Assembly (NCBI RefSeq): GCF_020524045.1
Contig: NZ_JAIVKL010000010.1
Span: 1-64,000, forward strand
DNA: 64,000 nt
Reading direction: 5' to 3'
From: Metabacillus litoralis
GTDB lineage: Bacteria; Bacillota; Bacilli; Bacillales; Bacillaceae
Shown here: positions 54,276-63,623 of the stretch, in pieces
Numbering within the stretch: the first letter of the stretch is position 1
How the letters are laid out: each line of letters starts with the position of its first letter
Translations under genes and position numbers: made by a program
Notes under the pieces: generated by a model
Databases searched by the model: none
What the model was told of the DNA's origin: nothing
The model's input: the letters and a program-made list of their open reading frames with translations, nothing else

Positions 54276-55214
54276 TTAGTTACTTTTCTCTAGATGCTTT
54301 AATACTACAGTTGAAAGGCAATCGATAAATTCCGGCTTAGCATTTGGCATTTCTGGGCGATAATAGCTAGCACCTAGTTCATCTGTGATAACTTTACATT
54401 CATAATCATTATCAAACAGAACTTCTAAATGATCTGCTACAAAGCCAACAGGGATATACACAAACGTTCTATAACCTTCTTCTGTGAATAAATCTCGTGT
54501 TAAATCCTGTACATCTGGACCTAACCAAGGTTCTGGTGTATTTCCTGCACTTTGCCAACCTGTTACATAGTTTTTAATACCAGCTTCTTTAGCAATTAAA
54601 TCAGCTGTTTCTTGTAATTGTTGTGGATAAGGATCACCATTTGCAATAATTTTTTCAGGGAGACTGTGTGCTGATACAACAAGAACAGCAGAATCTCTTT
54701 CTTGTTCTGACATTTTTGCATATGTTTCTTTTAAGCGATCTGCCCAATAAGTAATAAACTTCGGCTCAGTATACCAGCTTTCGACTGAAGTAATTGTTAA
54801 TCCACCAAGTTTTTCTGCTTCTTCTTTAGCTCGTCCATTATATGATTTCACACTAAATGTGGAGAAGTGTGGAGCGAGTACTATACTAATAGCCTCTGTA
54901 ATCCCATCTTCATGCATCTGTTTAACAGCATCTTCAACAAATGGCTCAATATGTTTTAAACCTAAATACATTTTAAATTCAATATCATCTTGAATTTCAT
55001 TTAAATGCTTCTCTAAATTTGCAGCTTGATCTAATGTAATTTTTGCTAATGGAGAAATTCCTCCAATTGCTTCATAACGGTCTTTTAAATCTTGTAGCGC
55101 TTCTGGTGCCGGCTTTCGACCATGGCGGATATGTGTATAATAACGTTCAATGTCTTCTTCTTTATATGGTGTACCATAAGCCATAACCAATAAGCCCATT
55201 TTTTTCTTACTCAC
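54276..55214 (-). CDS. hemH: Ferrochelatase / coproporphyrin ferrochelatase
   Basis: 312 residues from a GTG at 55214, 6 nt after GAGGTG; the ATG at 55223 is only 1-2 nt from that site, and [14 protein letters not shown] matches the B. subtilis start. Recognisable are [19 protein letters not shown] near residue 11, [13 protein letters not shown] near 119, SAHSLPEKI near 180 and [15 protein letters not shown] near 259. In Firmicutes the enzyme inserts iron into coproporphyrin III. It follows hemE by 77 nt in the hemEH operon. hemY, the third gene in B. subtilis, is absent here. Confidence 0.96.
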   Translation of the reverse strand: MSKKKMGLLVMAYGTPYKEEDIERYYTHIRHGRKPAPEALQDLKDRYEAIGGISPLAKITLDQAANLEKHLNEIQDDIEFKMYLGLKHIEPFVEDAVKQMHEDGITEAISIVLAPHFSTFSVKSYNGRAKEEAEKLGGLTITSVESWYTEPKFITYWADRLKETYAKMSEQERDSAVLVVSAHSLPEKIIANGDPYPQQLQETADLIAKEAGIKNYVTGWQSAGNTPEPWLGPDVQDLTRDLFTEEGYRTFVYIPVGFVADHLEVLFDNDYECKVITDELGASYYRPEMPNAKPEFIDCLSTVVLKHLEKSN

Positions 55215-55291
55215 GTCATTCACCTCTAATTCAATTCGTCAGCTTATCTTCTCATTATTGATCTAAATCATCCATTTTGGATGTGTTAGAA

Positions 55292-56341
55292 TTAACTATT
55301 TTTAACCTTTTTAGAATAATCATGAACAAAAGCAGTCAATTTCTTCAAAGATTCAGGGTTTACTTGCGGAAAAACTCCATGACCTAAATTAAAGATATAA
55401 CCATCTTGCTTCATTCCTTGATCTAATATAGCCTTTGCTCTTTCTTCGATTACTTCCCATGGTGAAAGTAATATAGCAGGATCAAGATTTCCTTGAAGTG
55501 TTTTTGTCAGACCCATCGTTCTTGCTTCTTGGACTTGAAGTCGCCAATCAAGTCCAACTACATCTAGTGGAAGATCATGCCATTCATGAGCTAAATGACT
55601 TGCACCAACACCAAACATAATTAAAGGTACATTTTCTTCTCTTAATTCACTAAAAATACGCTCCATCGTTGGCTTAATATAATAGCGATAGTCTGCAACA
55701 TTAAGAGCTCCGACCCAAGAATCAAACACTTGAATCGCTTTAGCTCCAGCTTTGATTTGTGCTTTTACATACACAATACTCATCTCTGCTAACTTATCCA
55801 TTAAAGCAAACCAAGCTTTCGGCTCTGAATACATAAATGCTTTTGTTTTATTATAGTTTTTTGATGGTCCACCTTCGATCATATAGCTAGCCAATGTAAA
55901 AGGAGCACCTGTAAAACCAATAAGTGGAACATTTAATTGTTCTTGTGTAAGTAACTTAATTGTATCTAATACATATGGAACATCACTTTCAGGATCAATT
56001 TCACCTAATTTTTCCACATCACTTAACGAACGAATTGGATCATCAATTACCGGTCCTATTCCTGATTTAATTTCTACATCTACTCCAATCGCAGGGAGTG
56101 GTGTCATGATATCTTTATAAAGAATGGCAGCATCCACTCCATATTGTTCAACAGGTAGCCTTGTTACATATGCACATAGCTCTGGTTGATGTGTTATTTC
56201 AAATAAGCTATATTTCTCCTTTATTGCACGATATTCAGGCTGTGATCGACCCGCTTGCCTCATATACCAAACAGGTACATGATCCGTTTTTTCTCCTCGA
56301 CACGCCTTTAAAAACGTATCATTAAATATTCTATCTGCCAT
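55292..56341 (-). CDS. hemE: Uroporphyrinogen decarboxylase
   Basis: 349 residues. The N-terminal [17 protein letters not shown] near residues 22-38 carries the invariant arginines. Also visible are [21 protein letters not shown] (about 143-163, here as [16 protein letters not shown]), [11 protein letters not shown] near 210 and [14 protein letters not shown] near 322. It decarboxylates uroporphyrinogen III to coproporphyrinogen III in haem synthesis. The AAAGGTGG site precedes the ATG. Upstream pbpF is 187 nt away, so the haem operon has its own promoter. Confidence 0.97.
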   Translation of the reverse strand: MADRIFNDTFLKACRGEKTDHVPVWYMRQAGRSQPEYRAIKEKYSLFEITHQPELCAYVTRLPVEQYGVDAAILYKDIMTPLPAIGVDVEIKSGIGPVIDDPIRSLSDVEKLGEIDPESDVPYVLDTIKLLTQEQLNVPLIGFTGAPFTLASYMIEGGPSKNYNKTKAFMYSEPKAWFALMDKLAEMSIVYVKAQIKAGAKAIQVFDSWVGALNVADYRYYIKPTMERIFSELREENVPLIMFGVGASHLAHEWHDLPLDVVGLDWRLQVQEARTMGLTKTLQGNLDPAILLSPWEVIEERAKAILDQGMKQDGYIFNLGHGVFPQVNPESLKKLTAFVHDYSKKVKNS

Positions 56342-56528
56342 TTAAAAAAGGCCACCTTTCTATGTAAAAGGGGTATACCCCTTTATTAAATAATACTTAT
56401 TATAATATAATACTGATTCTATATTATTCTATCTACCCTTTCAACTATAACGGTTTCATTACTTGTTGTATAGCTTTGATCTACAAATGTCAAAAAATTG
56501 ACGAATAAAAAAACACGTGAAATTCACC

Positions 56529-58673
56529 TTAATTACTGGAACTAAAAAGGGTTGGTTTAGTGAATTGTGTAAGCATACCCTCTTTATTTGTTTGGACATT
56601 ATATGGAGCAACAGAATAAGTGTTATCAGAAAAAACATTGATATAAGGAATTTCATATTGTCCTTCACCTTTAACTGTTCCAACAAGCTTAGAAGTCCCT
56701 GATTTGGATTTTTCATAAATACGATACTCAACACGCTCATCTTGCTGTGCCTCCCACTCGAGAGTTAATGTTATTAAGCCTAAGGGTTTAAACGTGTACT
56801 TGGCATCAACTCGATTTATTTCCTTTATGCGAATGGGACTTTCAAGATCTTCCACATCATCTGGTTTAGAAAACGCTACATTTTGATCCAAACTTGCATC
56901 TGTCAAAATATCTTTAAACAACTTAGTGGGATAAGAACTACCTTTTGTTAAATAATGATCTTTATCTGTTTTATCATATCCCATCCAAACCGCTCCAACA
57001 ATATTCTCGGTATAACCAACAAACCACGCATCCTTTGTGGCACCATCTACATTCGGATATGAAGTTGTTCCTGTTTTTCCAGCTAATTCTCCTTTAAAAC
57101 TTCCACTCTTTGCTGTACCTTCACTTACAACATGCTGAAGCATTCTCGTCATATCCCAAGCTGTTTGAGGAGAGTAAATCTGTTCGGATTGCGTATTATG
57201 TTCAGCAATTACACTTCCTTCTTTACTTTTGATTTCATTAATAAGGTGCTGCTCACTATAACTTCCACCTTTAGCAAACGTTCGATAAGCATTAGCCATC
57301 TGTATAGGCGTCACTCCTTCTGATAGTCCTCCTAAAGCAATAGCTAACCCATCGTCTTTAATACTGATTCCAAGTTTTTGTAAATACTCTTTGCTTTCTT
57401 TAATTCCTAATTCTGATAATGTCCAAACTGCTGCGGCATTTTTTGAAGAAACAATGGCATCAAACATGGTGACCTCGCCTGCATATTTTTTATCATAATT
57501 TTCAGGAGAATAATTTCCATATGTTTGCTTTTCATCTTTTAACAAGGAATAAGGTTCATATAACCCTCTCTCAAGAGCTGGTCCATAAACTGCAATCGGT
57601 TTAAAAGTAGATCCTGGTTGTCTTTGAACAGTAAGTCTATTTAACCCTTTTGGTACATAGTCACGACCACCGACAGCTGCTAATACCCCTCCTGTATTAT
57701 TATCTAATAATATTAACGCACCTTGTGCAGCATCATCTGTTCCAGGAAAATATTCATTTTTTTGAAAGTAGTCATAAGCTGATTTTTGCAGTTTTGATTG
57801 AAGTGGTACAGTTATTGTATAACCACCTCTTAATAACTCTTCATTTGATATGGCATATTTTTTTTCTGCTTCATCGAACACCATATCAATATATGTTGAA
57901 AGCCACGGACGATCTTGTTTTTCGCTAACCTGTAATTTCACAGTCTTTCCTTGCGTTCGGACAACCTCATCATACGATATATAATTTTGATCTCCCATTA
58001 AACTTAAAATAACATTTCTACGTTCCTTACTTTTTTCAAGGTTATTAATAGGTGAATAATTTGTTGGGGCTTTTGGAATACCAGCAAGCACAGCTCCTTC
58101 CTCTAATGTTAGATCTTTGACATCCTTATTAAAATAGAACTTTGCGGCAGATTTAATTCCATATGCCCCGTGTCCAAAATAGACTTGATTTAAATACATC
58201 TCTAATAATTTTTTCTTGCTGTATCGTCTTTCAAGATTAACGGCAATGATTACTTCTTTCGTTTTTCTAAGGATTGTTTTATCATTCGTTAAGAAAATAT
58301 TTTTTGCTAATTGCTGTGTAATCGTACTTCCACCCTCTACCTTACCACCTGCAAGGATATCTTTATAAAGTGCACGTCCAATCGACCTTATATCGATTCC
58401 ATGATGATCATAAAATCTCTGGTCTTCAACTGCAACGAAAGCCTGCTGAACATACTCAGGCACTTCTGATACCTCAACCAATTCTCTATTTTCTAGATAC
58501 AGCTTGGTAATTTCATTACCATCTGTATCAACTAATGTTGAAGCAGTATTCATCACTAATTTTTCTTCATCTATGACATAGTTCCCCATAAATATAATGA
58601 ATAAATAGCCTAGTAAAGCAATAATGAACGTCATCACTATTGATAATCCTATCAAAAGAAATTTCTTTTTCAT
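56529..58673 (-). CDS. pbpF: Class A penicillin-binding protein, PbpF-like (PBP2C)
   Basis: 714 residues, exactly the length I recall for B. subtilis PbpF. A signal anchor spans residues 5-30. The glycosyltransferase (GT51) domain has EDQRFYDHHGIDIRSIGRAL near 77 and GGSTITQQLAKNIF near 112. The transpeptidase domain has the nucleophile motif STFK near 355, SKN near 408 and KTGT near 533. The C-terminal about 90 residues form a fibronectin-III-like module. It polymerises and crosslinks peptidoglycan; in B. subtilis it acts in sporulating cells. The start follows AAAGGGGTG. Confidence 0.94.
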   Translation of the reverse strand: MKKKFLLIGLSIVMTFIIALLGYLFIIFMGNYVIDEEKLVMNTASTLVDTDGNEITKLYLENRELVEVSEVPEYVQQAFVAVEDQRFYDHHGIDIRSIGRALYKDILAGGKVEGGSTITQQLAKNIFLTNDKTILRKTKEVIIAVNLERRYSKKKLLEMYLNQVYFGHGAYGIKSAAKFYFNKDVKDLTLEEGAVLAGIPKAPTNYSPINNLEKSKERRNVILSLMGDQNYISYDEVVRTQGKTVKLQVSEKQDRPWLSTYIDMVFDEAEKKYAISNEELLRGGYTITVPLQSKLQKSAYDYFQKNEYFPGTDDAAQGALILLDNNTGGVLAAVGGRDYVPKGLNRLTVQRQPGSTFKPIAVYGPALERGLYEPYSLLKDEKQTYGNYSPENYDKKYAGEVTMFDAIVSSKNAAAVWTLSELGIKESKEYLQKLGISIKDDGLAIALGGLSEGVTPIQMANAYRTFAKGGSYSEQHLINEIKSKEGSVIAEHNTQSEQIYSPQTAWDMTRMLQHVVSEGTAKSGSFKGELAGKTGTTSYPNVDGATKDAWFVGYTENIVGAVWMGYDKTDKDHYLTKGSSYPTKLFKDILTDASLDQNVAFSKPDDVEDLESPIRIKEINRVDAKYTFKPLGLITLTLEWEAQQDERVEYRIYEKSKSGTSKLVGTVKGEGQYEIPYINVFSDNTYSVAPYNVQTNKEGMLTQFTKPTLFSSSN

Positions 58674-58741
58674 TCAAAATCACCCCTTTATATATCATAG
58701 TATTGTTAAAAATAGGTAGGTATATGTGCAAAACTCTAAAA

Positions 58742-58772
58742 TTGGAAATAATCAATTAGTAGTTGTTATAAT
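58742..58772 (+). promoter_or_regulatory. Extended -10 promoter of hmoB
   Basis: TGTTATAAT (58764-58772) is a perfect extended -10. TTGGAA at 58742-58747 is a weak -35 with a 19-nt spacer. It is 48 nt before hmoB. Confidence 0.55.
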
Positions 58773-58819
58773 GATACTAGTAATAACGACCAAAATCTAA
58801 CTATTGAGGTGAAGAATAA

Positions 58820-59329
58820 ATGAATCTTTACATAACTTACGGTACTACTGACTATTTGGAAAAGATAAAAAAAGACCATCCAGATCAAAGCTTGCTTCAT
58901 ATGGAAAATATCGATACTTCGGTTCTTTTCCATGAAACTCAACAACAATCAATCTTTAATGAGCCAAAAAAATATGAAGTTCTTGATTCATCTGGTGAAT
59001 TAGCTAATGGTTCTTACGCAGTGCTTAACAATATTCCTGTTTCAGCTGAAGGTAAACCGCTATTTGAACAACGTTTTAGTGAAAGAGCACGATTAATCGA
59101 AAGTGAACCAGGTTTCTCTGCAATTAGAGTATTAAGACCTAAAAGTGGTGACACATATATAATCTTAACATTATGGGAAAATGAGCAATACTTCAAAGCA
59201 TGGCAGGATTCTAAAGCATATGAAAATGCCCATAAAAAAAGAGGAACAAGTGAGGGAGTCGATAAGCATTCTATTTTCCCACGACCTTCATATGTAACAA
59301 CATATTCACTTGTAGATAATGAAGAATAA
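58820..59329 (+). CDS. hmoB: Haem-degrading monooxygenase HmoB-like
   Basis: 169 residues, close to B. subtilis HmoB (YhgC). The C-terminal half is the ABM fold of IsdG-like enzymes: PVSAEGKPLFEQRFSERARL, then SEPGFSAIRVLRPKSGDTYI and LTLWENEQYFKAWQDSKAY (about residues 74-134). It opens haem in the cytoplasm with iron release. The N-terminal extension is characteristic of HmoB. In B. subtilis yhgC also borders pbpF, as here, divergently. It sits near haem synthesis genes, so haem turnover may be balanced locally. The ATG follows GAGGTGAAG. Confidence 0.93.
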   Translation: MNLYITYGTTDYLEKIKKDHPDQSLLHMENIDTSVLFHETQQQSIFNEPKKYEVLDSSGELANGSYAVLNNIPVSAEGKPLFEQRFSERARLIESEPGFSAIRVLRPKSGDTYIILTLWENEQYFKAWQDSKAYENAHKKRGTSEGVDKHSIFPRPSYVTTYSLVDNEE

Positions 59330-59360
59330 AAAATTCCTCTGCATTAGCAGGGGATTTTTT
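59328..59360 (+). terminator. Terminator of hmoB
   Basis: AAAAAATTCCTCTGC (59328-59342) and GCAGGGGATTTTTT (59347-59360) form a hairpin with a 4-nt loop and a T-run. Confidence 0.85.
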
Positions 59361-59500
59361 AAAAGTAGTAAACTCTAAATCAACCCTCTCTTTTCATTTC
59401 CTTACATTATCTGCACTTCTGACAATATTTCCTTGGAAATGACAATATCTTTCTACATAACATTACCCTATTTTTCTACAAGGTTTACGTATAATATTTA

Positions 59501-59708
59501 GGCTATGTTAAAGCTTAAGGTTGTTTTTTAGCATTTGGTTGATTGGAGGTGAATATATGAGACTCCTGCGGGAGAAGCGTGTCGAAGGGAGACCCCACAG
59601 GCGCTTGCGCCGAGGAGGCTTCCTGACCTAGGAAAAAACGAACTGCATTTTTTCCCGGGAAAGCGAATGCCTGTAACGAAAATCAATAACCAAGCACTTA
59701 ACAAAATC
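59501..59708 (+). mobile_element. MITE-like repeat R1, second copy
   Basis: It starts GGCTATGTTAAAGC as at 27141 and has the same GCGGGAGAAGCGTGTCGAAG interior. About 170 bp are essentially identical to the 27141 copy. The right end is decayed (CTTAACAAAATC instead of TTTAACAGAGCC), so no clear target duplication remains. Confidence 0.85.
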
Positions 59709-59734
59709 TATTAAATATGGAAGATTGGCTATAT

Positions 59735-59774
59735 AAACAAAACACCTATCAGGCATCAGATAGGTGTTTTGTTT
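59735..59774 (-). terminator. Terminator of the first aldo-keto reductase gene
   Basis: AAACAAAACACCTATC (59735-59750) pairs perfectly with GATAGGTGTTTTGTTT (59759-59774). Confidence 0.85.
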
Positions 59775-59778
59775 AAAA

Positions 59779-60771
59779 TTAGTTTGTTAGAATTTTGTCA
59801 ATTAAAGATAACTCTTCGTTACTAAACTCTAGATTATTTAAAGTAGCAATATTCTCTTCAATTTGACTTACCTTACTGGCACCAATTAACGCCGAGGTTA
59901 CTTTTTGATCTCTTAATACCCATGCTAATGCCATTTGTGCTAAAGATTGACCTCTCTCATTAGCAATCATATTCAATTTCTGTACTTTTTGAATAACTTC
60001 TTCCGTAACATCATCTTTATTTAAGAAGCTTTTAGATTTTAATGCTCTAGAATCACTTGGAATACCCTCTAGATAGCGATTGGTTAATAAACCTTGTGCA
60101 AGTGGTACAAATGCAATACAACCAACACCTTCTTCACTTAATAAAGATGTTAACCCATCTTCAACCCATCGATTAAACATGGAATAAGCAACTTGATTAA
60201 TAACAAGTGGTGTCCCAAGCTCTCTTAAAATCGAAATCGCTTTTTTTGACTCTTCTGTCCCGTAATTAGAAACGCCAACATAAAGTGCCTTTCCTTGTCT
60301 TACAACTTGATCAAGAGCCATCATTGTCTCTTCAAGAGGTGTTTCTGGATCTGGTCTATGATGATAGAAAATATCAACATAATCTAACCCCATTCGATTC
60401 AAGCTCTGATCAAGACTAGAGATAAGATATTTTCTAGATCCCCAATCACCATAAGGACCTGGCCACATATCATAGCCTGCTTTAGTGGAAATAATCATTT
60501 CATCACGATAGCCCTGAAAGTCCTTTTTCAAGATCTGACCAAATGTTTCTTCAACTGAACCAGGAGGTGGCCCATAATTGTTTGCTAAATCAAAATGAGT
60601 AATACCCAAATCAAATGCTCTTTGAATTAATGCTCTAGCATTTTCAAAAGTATCTTCCCCTCCAAAATTATGCCATAAGCCTAAAGATAGAGCTGGTAGT
60701 TTAATACCTGATTTTCCACATCGATTATATTGCATTTCATCATATCTTTTTTCACTTGGTTGATAACTCAT
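59779..60771 (-). CDS. Aldo/keto reductase, YghZ-like
   Basis: 330 residues of the AKR fold. DLANNYGPPPGSVEETFG near residue 60 holds the catalytic tyrosine and resembles the glyceraldehyde-3-phosphate reductase group (YghZ/GPR, AKR14). ISTKAGYDMWPGPYGDWGSRKY near 94 contains the lysine. Further blocks are DYVDIFYHHRPDPETPLEETM (in pieces: DYVDIFYHHRPDPETP) and the NADP-binding end ALIGASKVSQIEENIATLNN. It reduces aldehydes with NADPH in the cytoplasm. A second AKR gene lies 233 nt away upstream on the same strand. Physiological substrate unknown. Confidence 0.92.
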   Translation of the reverse strand: MSYQPSEKRYDEMQYNRCGKSGIKLPALSLGLWHNFGGEDTFENARALIQRAFDLGITHFDLANNYGPPPGSVEETFGQILKKDFQGYRDEMIISTKAGYDMWPGPYGDWGSRKYLISSLDQSLNRMGLDYVDIFYHHRPDPETPLEETMMALDQVVRQGKALYVGVSNYGTEESKKAISILRELGTPLVINQVAYSMFNRWVEDGLTSLLSEEGVGCIAFVPLAQGLLTNRYLEGIPSDSRALKSKSFLNKDDVTEEVIQKVQKLNMIANERGQSLAQMALAWVLRDQKVTSALIGASKVSQIEENIATLNNLEFSNEELSLIDKILTN

Positions 60772-60802
60772 CTTGTGAAACCTCCGTTTATTTCTTTAAT
60801 TT

Positions 60803-60965
60803 AGGCTGTTTACGTTAACTTTGTTGCTTTAACAACTCCAAGTAAACAGCACTATATAAAGCATAGTGACATCTTTTCTTCATAGGATAGTATCTATTTT
60901 GCTATAACAACAATGTTTTCACTGCATAATTAGGTCAATTAGCAACATTCTTTCAGAAAAGAACC
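60803..60965 (-). repeat. Degraded repeat R3
   Basis: GGCTGTTTACGTTAACTTTG begins a unit. Shared blocks with about 3846-4035 are TCTTTTCTTCATA, TTTTCACT and TTCAGAAAAG. Fragments also occur at 48262 and near 37797. No ORF is present. Confidence 0.45.
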
Positions 60966-61003
60966 TAAATTTATGGTCATCTCTATTTTATATGACATCT
61001 TTG

Positions 61004-61987
61004 TTAACGTCTAAATTTCTCCAAAAACCTTGTCGGATACTCACTTGGTAGCTTACTAATTTCCTCTAATTGATTCCAATGTTCATCACTCAATTTCCAA
61101 CCAACACTTCCCATATTTTCTTCAAATTGCTCTAAACTGCTAGCACCAAAGATTGGTGAGGTGATTTCCTCTTTGTTATGCAGCCAATTTAATGCAACTT
61201 GTACAGGTGTTTTATTGATAGATTGAGCAATTTCTTGAACTGCATGAAGGATGTCAAAGTTTCTAGCATTAGCTCTATATTCCCAGCTAGACTCTCCAAT
61301 TCCTTTTGATAGTCTGCCACTAGATGGAGTTTCACCTTGTTTATACTTTCCAGTTAAAAATCCACCACCGATTGGTGCCCATGGAATCACTCCTACATTT
61401 TCTTCTTTACAAAGTGGAAGAACTTCGCGATCCATTTCACGATTTAGCAAACTATATTGTGGTTGTATTGAGATGAAACGGACCATATTATGAAAGTCAC
61501 TATAAGAAAGGGCCTTCATCATTTGCCAAGCTAAAAAATTTGAACAGCCTATGTATCTAACTTTCCCAGAACTTACAAGATCATCTAATGTTCTGATTGT
61601 TTCTTCTATTGGTGTGATATTATCCCATACGTGAAGCTGATATAGATCAATATAATCTGTATTCAAACGTTTTAAGCTTTGATCTACTCCTTCTAAAATT
61701 CTTCTTCTAGAGTAACCAAAATCATTTGGATGTGGACCTACCCGCATTCTAACCTTTGTTGCTAAAACAACCTCAGATCTTCGTTCCTTAATTGCCTTAC
61801 CAACAATACGTTCAGATTCACCACCAACATATACATCAGCTGTATCTATGAAATTACCGCCTTGATCAAGAAATTGGTGAATCATATCTATTGATTGAGA
61901 TTCATTCACCTCATTGCCGAACGTCATCGCCCCTAAACAAAGCTCTGAAACTAATAAGCCACTTTTACCTAAAGTTTTATATTCCAT
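61004..61987 (-). CDS. Aldo/keto reductase, IolS/YhdN-like
   Basis: 327 residues. GKSGLLVSELCLGAMTFG near residues 7-24 and FIDTADVYVGGESERIVGKA near 46-65 hold the aspartate and catalytic tyrosine; the lysine is in LATKVRMRVG near 78. DYIDLYQLHVWDN near 116 and YIGCSNFLAWQM near 147 follow, and SPIFGASSLEQFEENM near 290 binds NADP. It belongs to the AKR11/IolS-like group, acting on aldehydes or ketones. GGGAGAG precedes the start. Substrate unknown. Confidence 0.92.
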   Translation of the reverse strand: MEYKTLGKSGLLVSELCLGAMTFGNEVNESQSIDMIHQFLDQGGNFIDTADVYVGGESERIVGKAIKERRSEVVLATKVRMRVGPHPNDFGYSRRRILEGVDQSLKRLNTDYIDLYQLHVWDNITPIEETIRTLDDLVSSGKVRYIGCSNFLAWQMMKALSYSDFHNMVRFISIQPQYSLLNREMDREVLPLCKEENVGVIPWAPIGGGFLTGKYKQGETPSSGRLSKGIGESSWEYRANARNFDILHAVQEIAQSINKTPVQVALNWLHNKEEITSPIFGASSLEQFEENMGSVGWKLSDEHWNQLEEISKLPSEYPTRFLEKFRR

Positions 61988-62155
61988 GTTCTCTCTCCCA
62001 TCGTTCAGTTTAAAATTTACATCTAATTAAACTATTCGTTAATACTTGATATATTCCTTTAAATAAAGGAGATCCTTACATAGAATTATAACAATTAGAA
62101 ATCTTTTACATTTGTTAGTTCAAATAGGAAATAGTATAAAGAAGGAGGTGAAAAT

Positions 62156-62710
62156 ATGCCAAACCCTTTTGAGGCAGTGTGGAATACATTAAAAATTGCT
62201 ATTGATAATGGTAATGAACCTAAATCTCCAATACATATTATTGAAGTAGGAGATTTGTGGAAATATCTAACAATGATTGAGGAATTTACTCGGTATGACG
62301 AAATGGCATTAAATACTTCAACAGATGATGAAGTGTTAGAAACACTAAATGATGCCATAAAAATATGTGAGTCTCAGGTAAAAAAATTGAGTCAGTTTAT
62401 GAAGAAGGAAGGAATTCCCTTGCCAGATGTGACTTCTCCTAAACCAAATTCAGATTCTAAAGAAATTCCTTTAGGAGTAAAGCTAACAGATGATGAAATT
62501 ACCAATGGAATAGCATTCAAATTAGTTGTTAGTATGCAAGCATGTGCCAAAGGACAAGCTGATGCAATTCGAAGTGATGTAGGTTTCATCTGGCTTCAAT
62601 TTTACACTGACTGGGTTGTTTTCGGCACTACTTTAAAAACATTAATGAGAAAACGTGGATGGATTAAAGTTCCACCATATTATTACCCACCTGGCTCTCC
62701 AAACCAATAA
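62156..62710 (+). CDS. DUF3231-family protein, single-domain
   Basis: 184 residues, preceded by AAGGAGGTG. The pattern MPNPFEAVWNTLKIAI, GDLWKYLTMIEEFTRYDEMA and the C-terminal WIKVPPYYYPPGSPNQ fits DUF3231, a helical-bundle, spore-coat-F-like family common in bacilli. DUF3231 proteins often have two tandem domains of about 160-170 residues; this one has one. No signal or transmembrane segment is seen. A role in spores or stress is suggested by family distribution only. It is divergent from the AKR genes and ends in a terminator. Confidence 0.7.
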   Translation: MPNPFEAVWNTLKIAIDNGNEPKSPIHIIEVGDLWKYLTMIEEFTRYDEMALNTSTDDEVLETLNDAIKICESQVKKLSQFMKKEGIPLPDVTSPKPNSDSKEIPLGVKLTDDEITNGIAFKLVVSMQACAKGQADAIRSDVGFIWLQFYTDWVVFGTTLKTLMRKRGWIKVPPYYYPPGSPNQ

Positions 62711-62825
62711 ATTAAAATAGCCTTTTTCTTTTTAAAATACTGCTTAAAATGTAACAATTAGCGTCAAATTTTGAGCTGATATCAGAAATTAAGCTTTGGA
62801 AAATAGTAGTGAAAACAGCTATTTC

Positions 62826-62861
62826 AAAAAAACCAACTCTTAGCGCTGGAGTTGGTTTTTT
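62826..62861. terminator. Bidirectional terminator
   Basis: AAAAAAACCAACTC (62826-62839) pairs with GAGTTGGTTTTTT (62849-62861) between the convergent DUF3231 gene and the membrane gene at 62898. Confidence 0.85.
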
Positions 62862-62897
62862 CTATTACTTTTATGAAATTAGTTATGTTCGATTTCT

Positions 62898-63623
62898 CTA
62901 ATTAACATAAATGAAAGATTCACTCGGATCGATAATTTTAACATCTTTTGGTACTTTCACATAGATAACGCTTTCTCCTCTTGCATCAAGATCATCGTTC
63001 ATAGTATCAAAGAGACCAGCTTCTCCTGTAAACTGCGTTATCGTAAATTCTTTGGCAAACTTTCCGACTTGAATATCTAATGGTTCAGGATACATAATCG
63101 ATAATGTATTTTCATTAAGCTCAACGATATATGGTTTTATTTCTTCTGTTACTTCAATATTACCTAAAATTGCTCTTGTATAATATTGAGTAACATTTAT
63201 TTTCTGATCATCCGTAGACTTTCTTTCAACTAAAACAATATTACTTCCATGTTGCTCTTCAGCAAATATTTCAAGCTCATTATGTTCAAATGGGATATTC
63301 AGTTCTTCTCTCGTTAAAACTCCCTTTAGATTTTCTTCGCTTATTTTCTTACCTTCAAGAGCAGCAGTCAATAATGCATCACTCTCGCTTTGCGCATTAA
63401 GAATTTCTTTTTTATTATCCACAACATTCTTTGAACCTATATCAAACGGAAAAAGGTAAAATAGACAAACCGATAAAAACAATACAACAGCATATAAACC
63501 CAGCAACCATCTCAGATTCAACTTTTCATAAATGCCTGTGTTGCTTATAACTTTATTTAATTGGAAAGCTACAAATATCAAAAATAAAATGATAACAATT
63601 GGTAGAAGTGATATAAACATCAT
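62898..63623 (-). CDS. Membrane-anchored protein with extracellular domain, unrecognised
   Basis: 241 residues. Two hydrophobic helices lie at about 5-24 and 40-61, followed by a soluble region rich in charged residues (about 70-241) with repeated beta-like segments such as NIVLVERKSTDDQKINVTQY and QVGKFAKEFTITQFTGEAGL. No catalytic motif is recognised. It overlaps the preceding gene (63620 onwards) by 4 nt and follows GGAGGTG, so the two are coupled. It may be an accessory subunit of a membrane complex or an exporter, but that is a guess. Confidence 0.7.
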   Translation of the reverse strand: MMFISLLPIVIILFLIFVAFQLNKVISNTGIYEKLNLRWLLGLYAVVLFLSVCLFYLFPFDIGSKNVVDNKKEILNAQSESDALLTAALEGKKISEENLKGVLTREELNIPFEHNELEIFAEEQHGSNIVLVERKSTDDQKINVTQYYTRAILGNIEVTEEIKPYIVELNENTLSIMYPEPLDIQVGKFAKEFTITQFTGEAGLFDTMNDDLDARGESVIYVKVPKDVKIIDPSESFIYVN

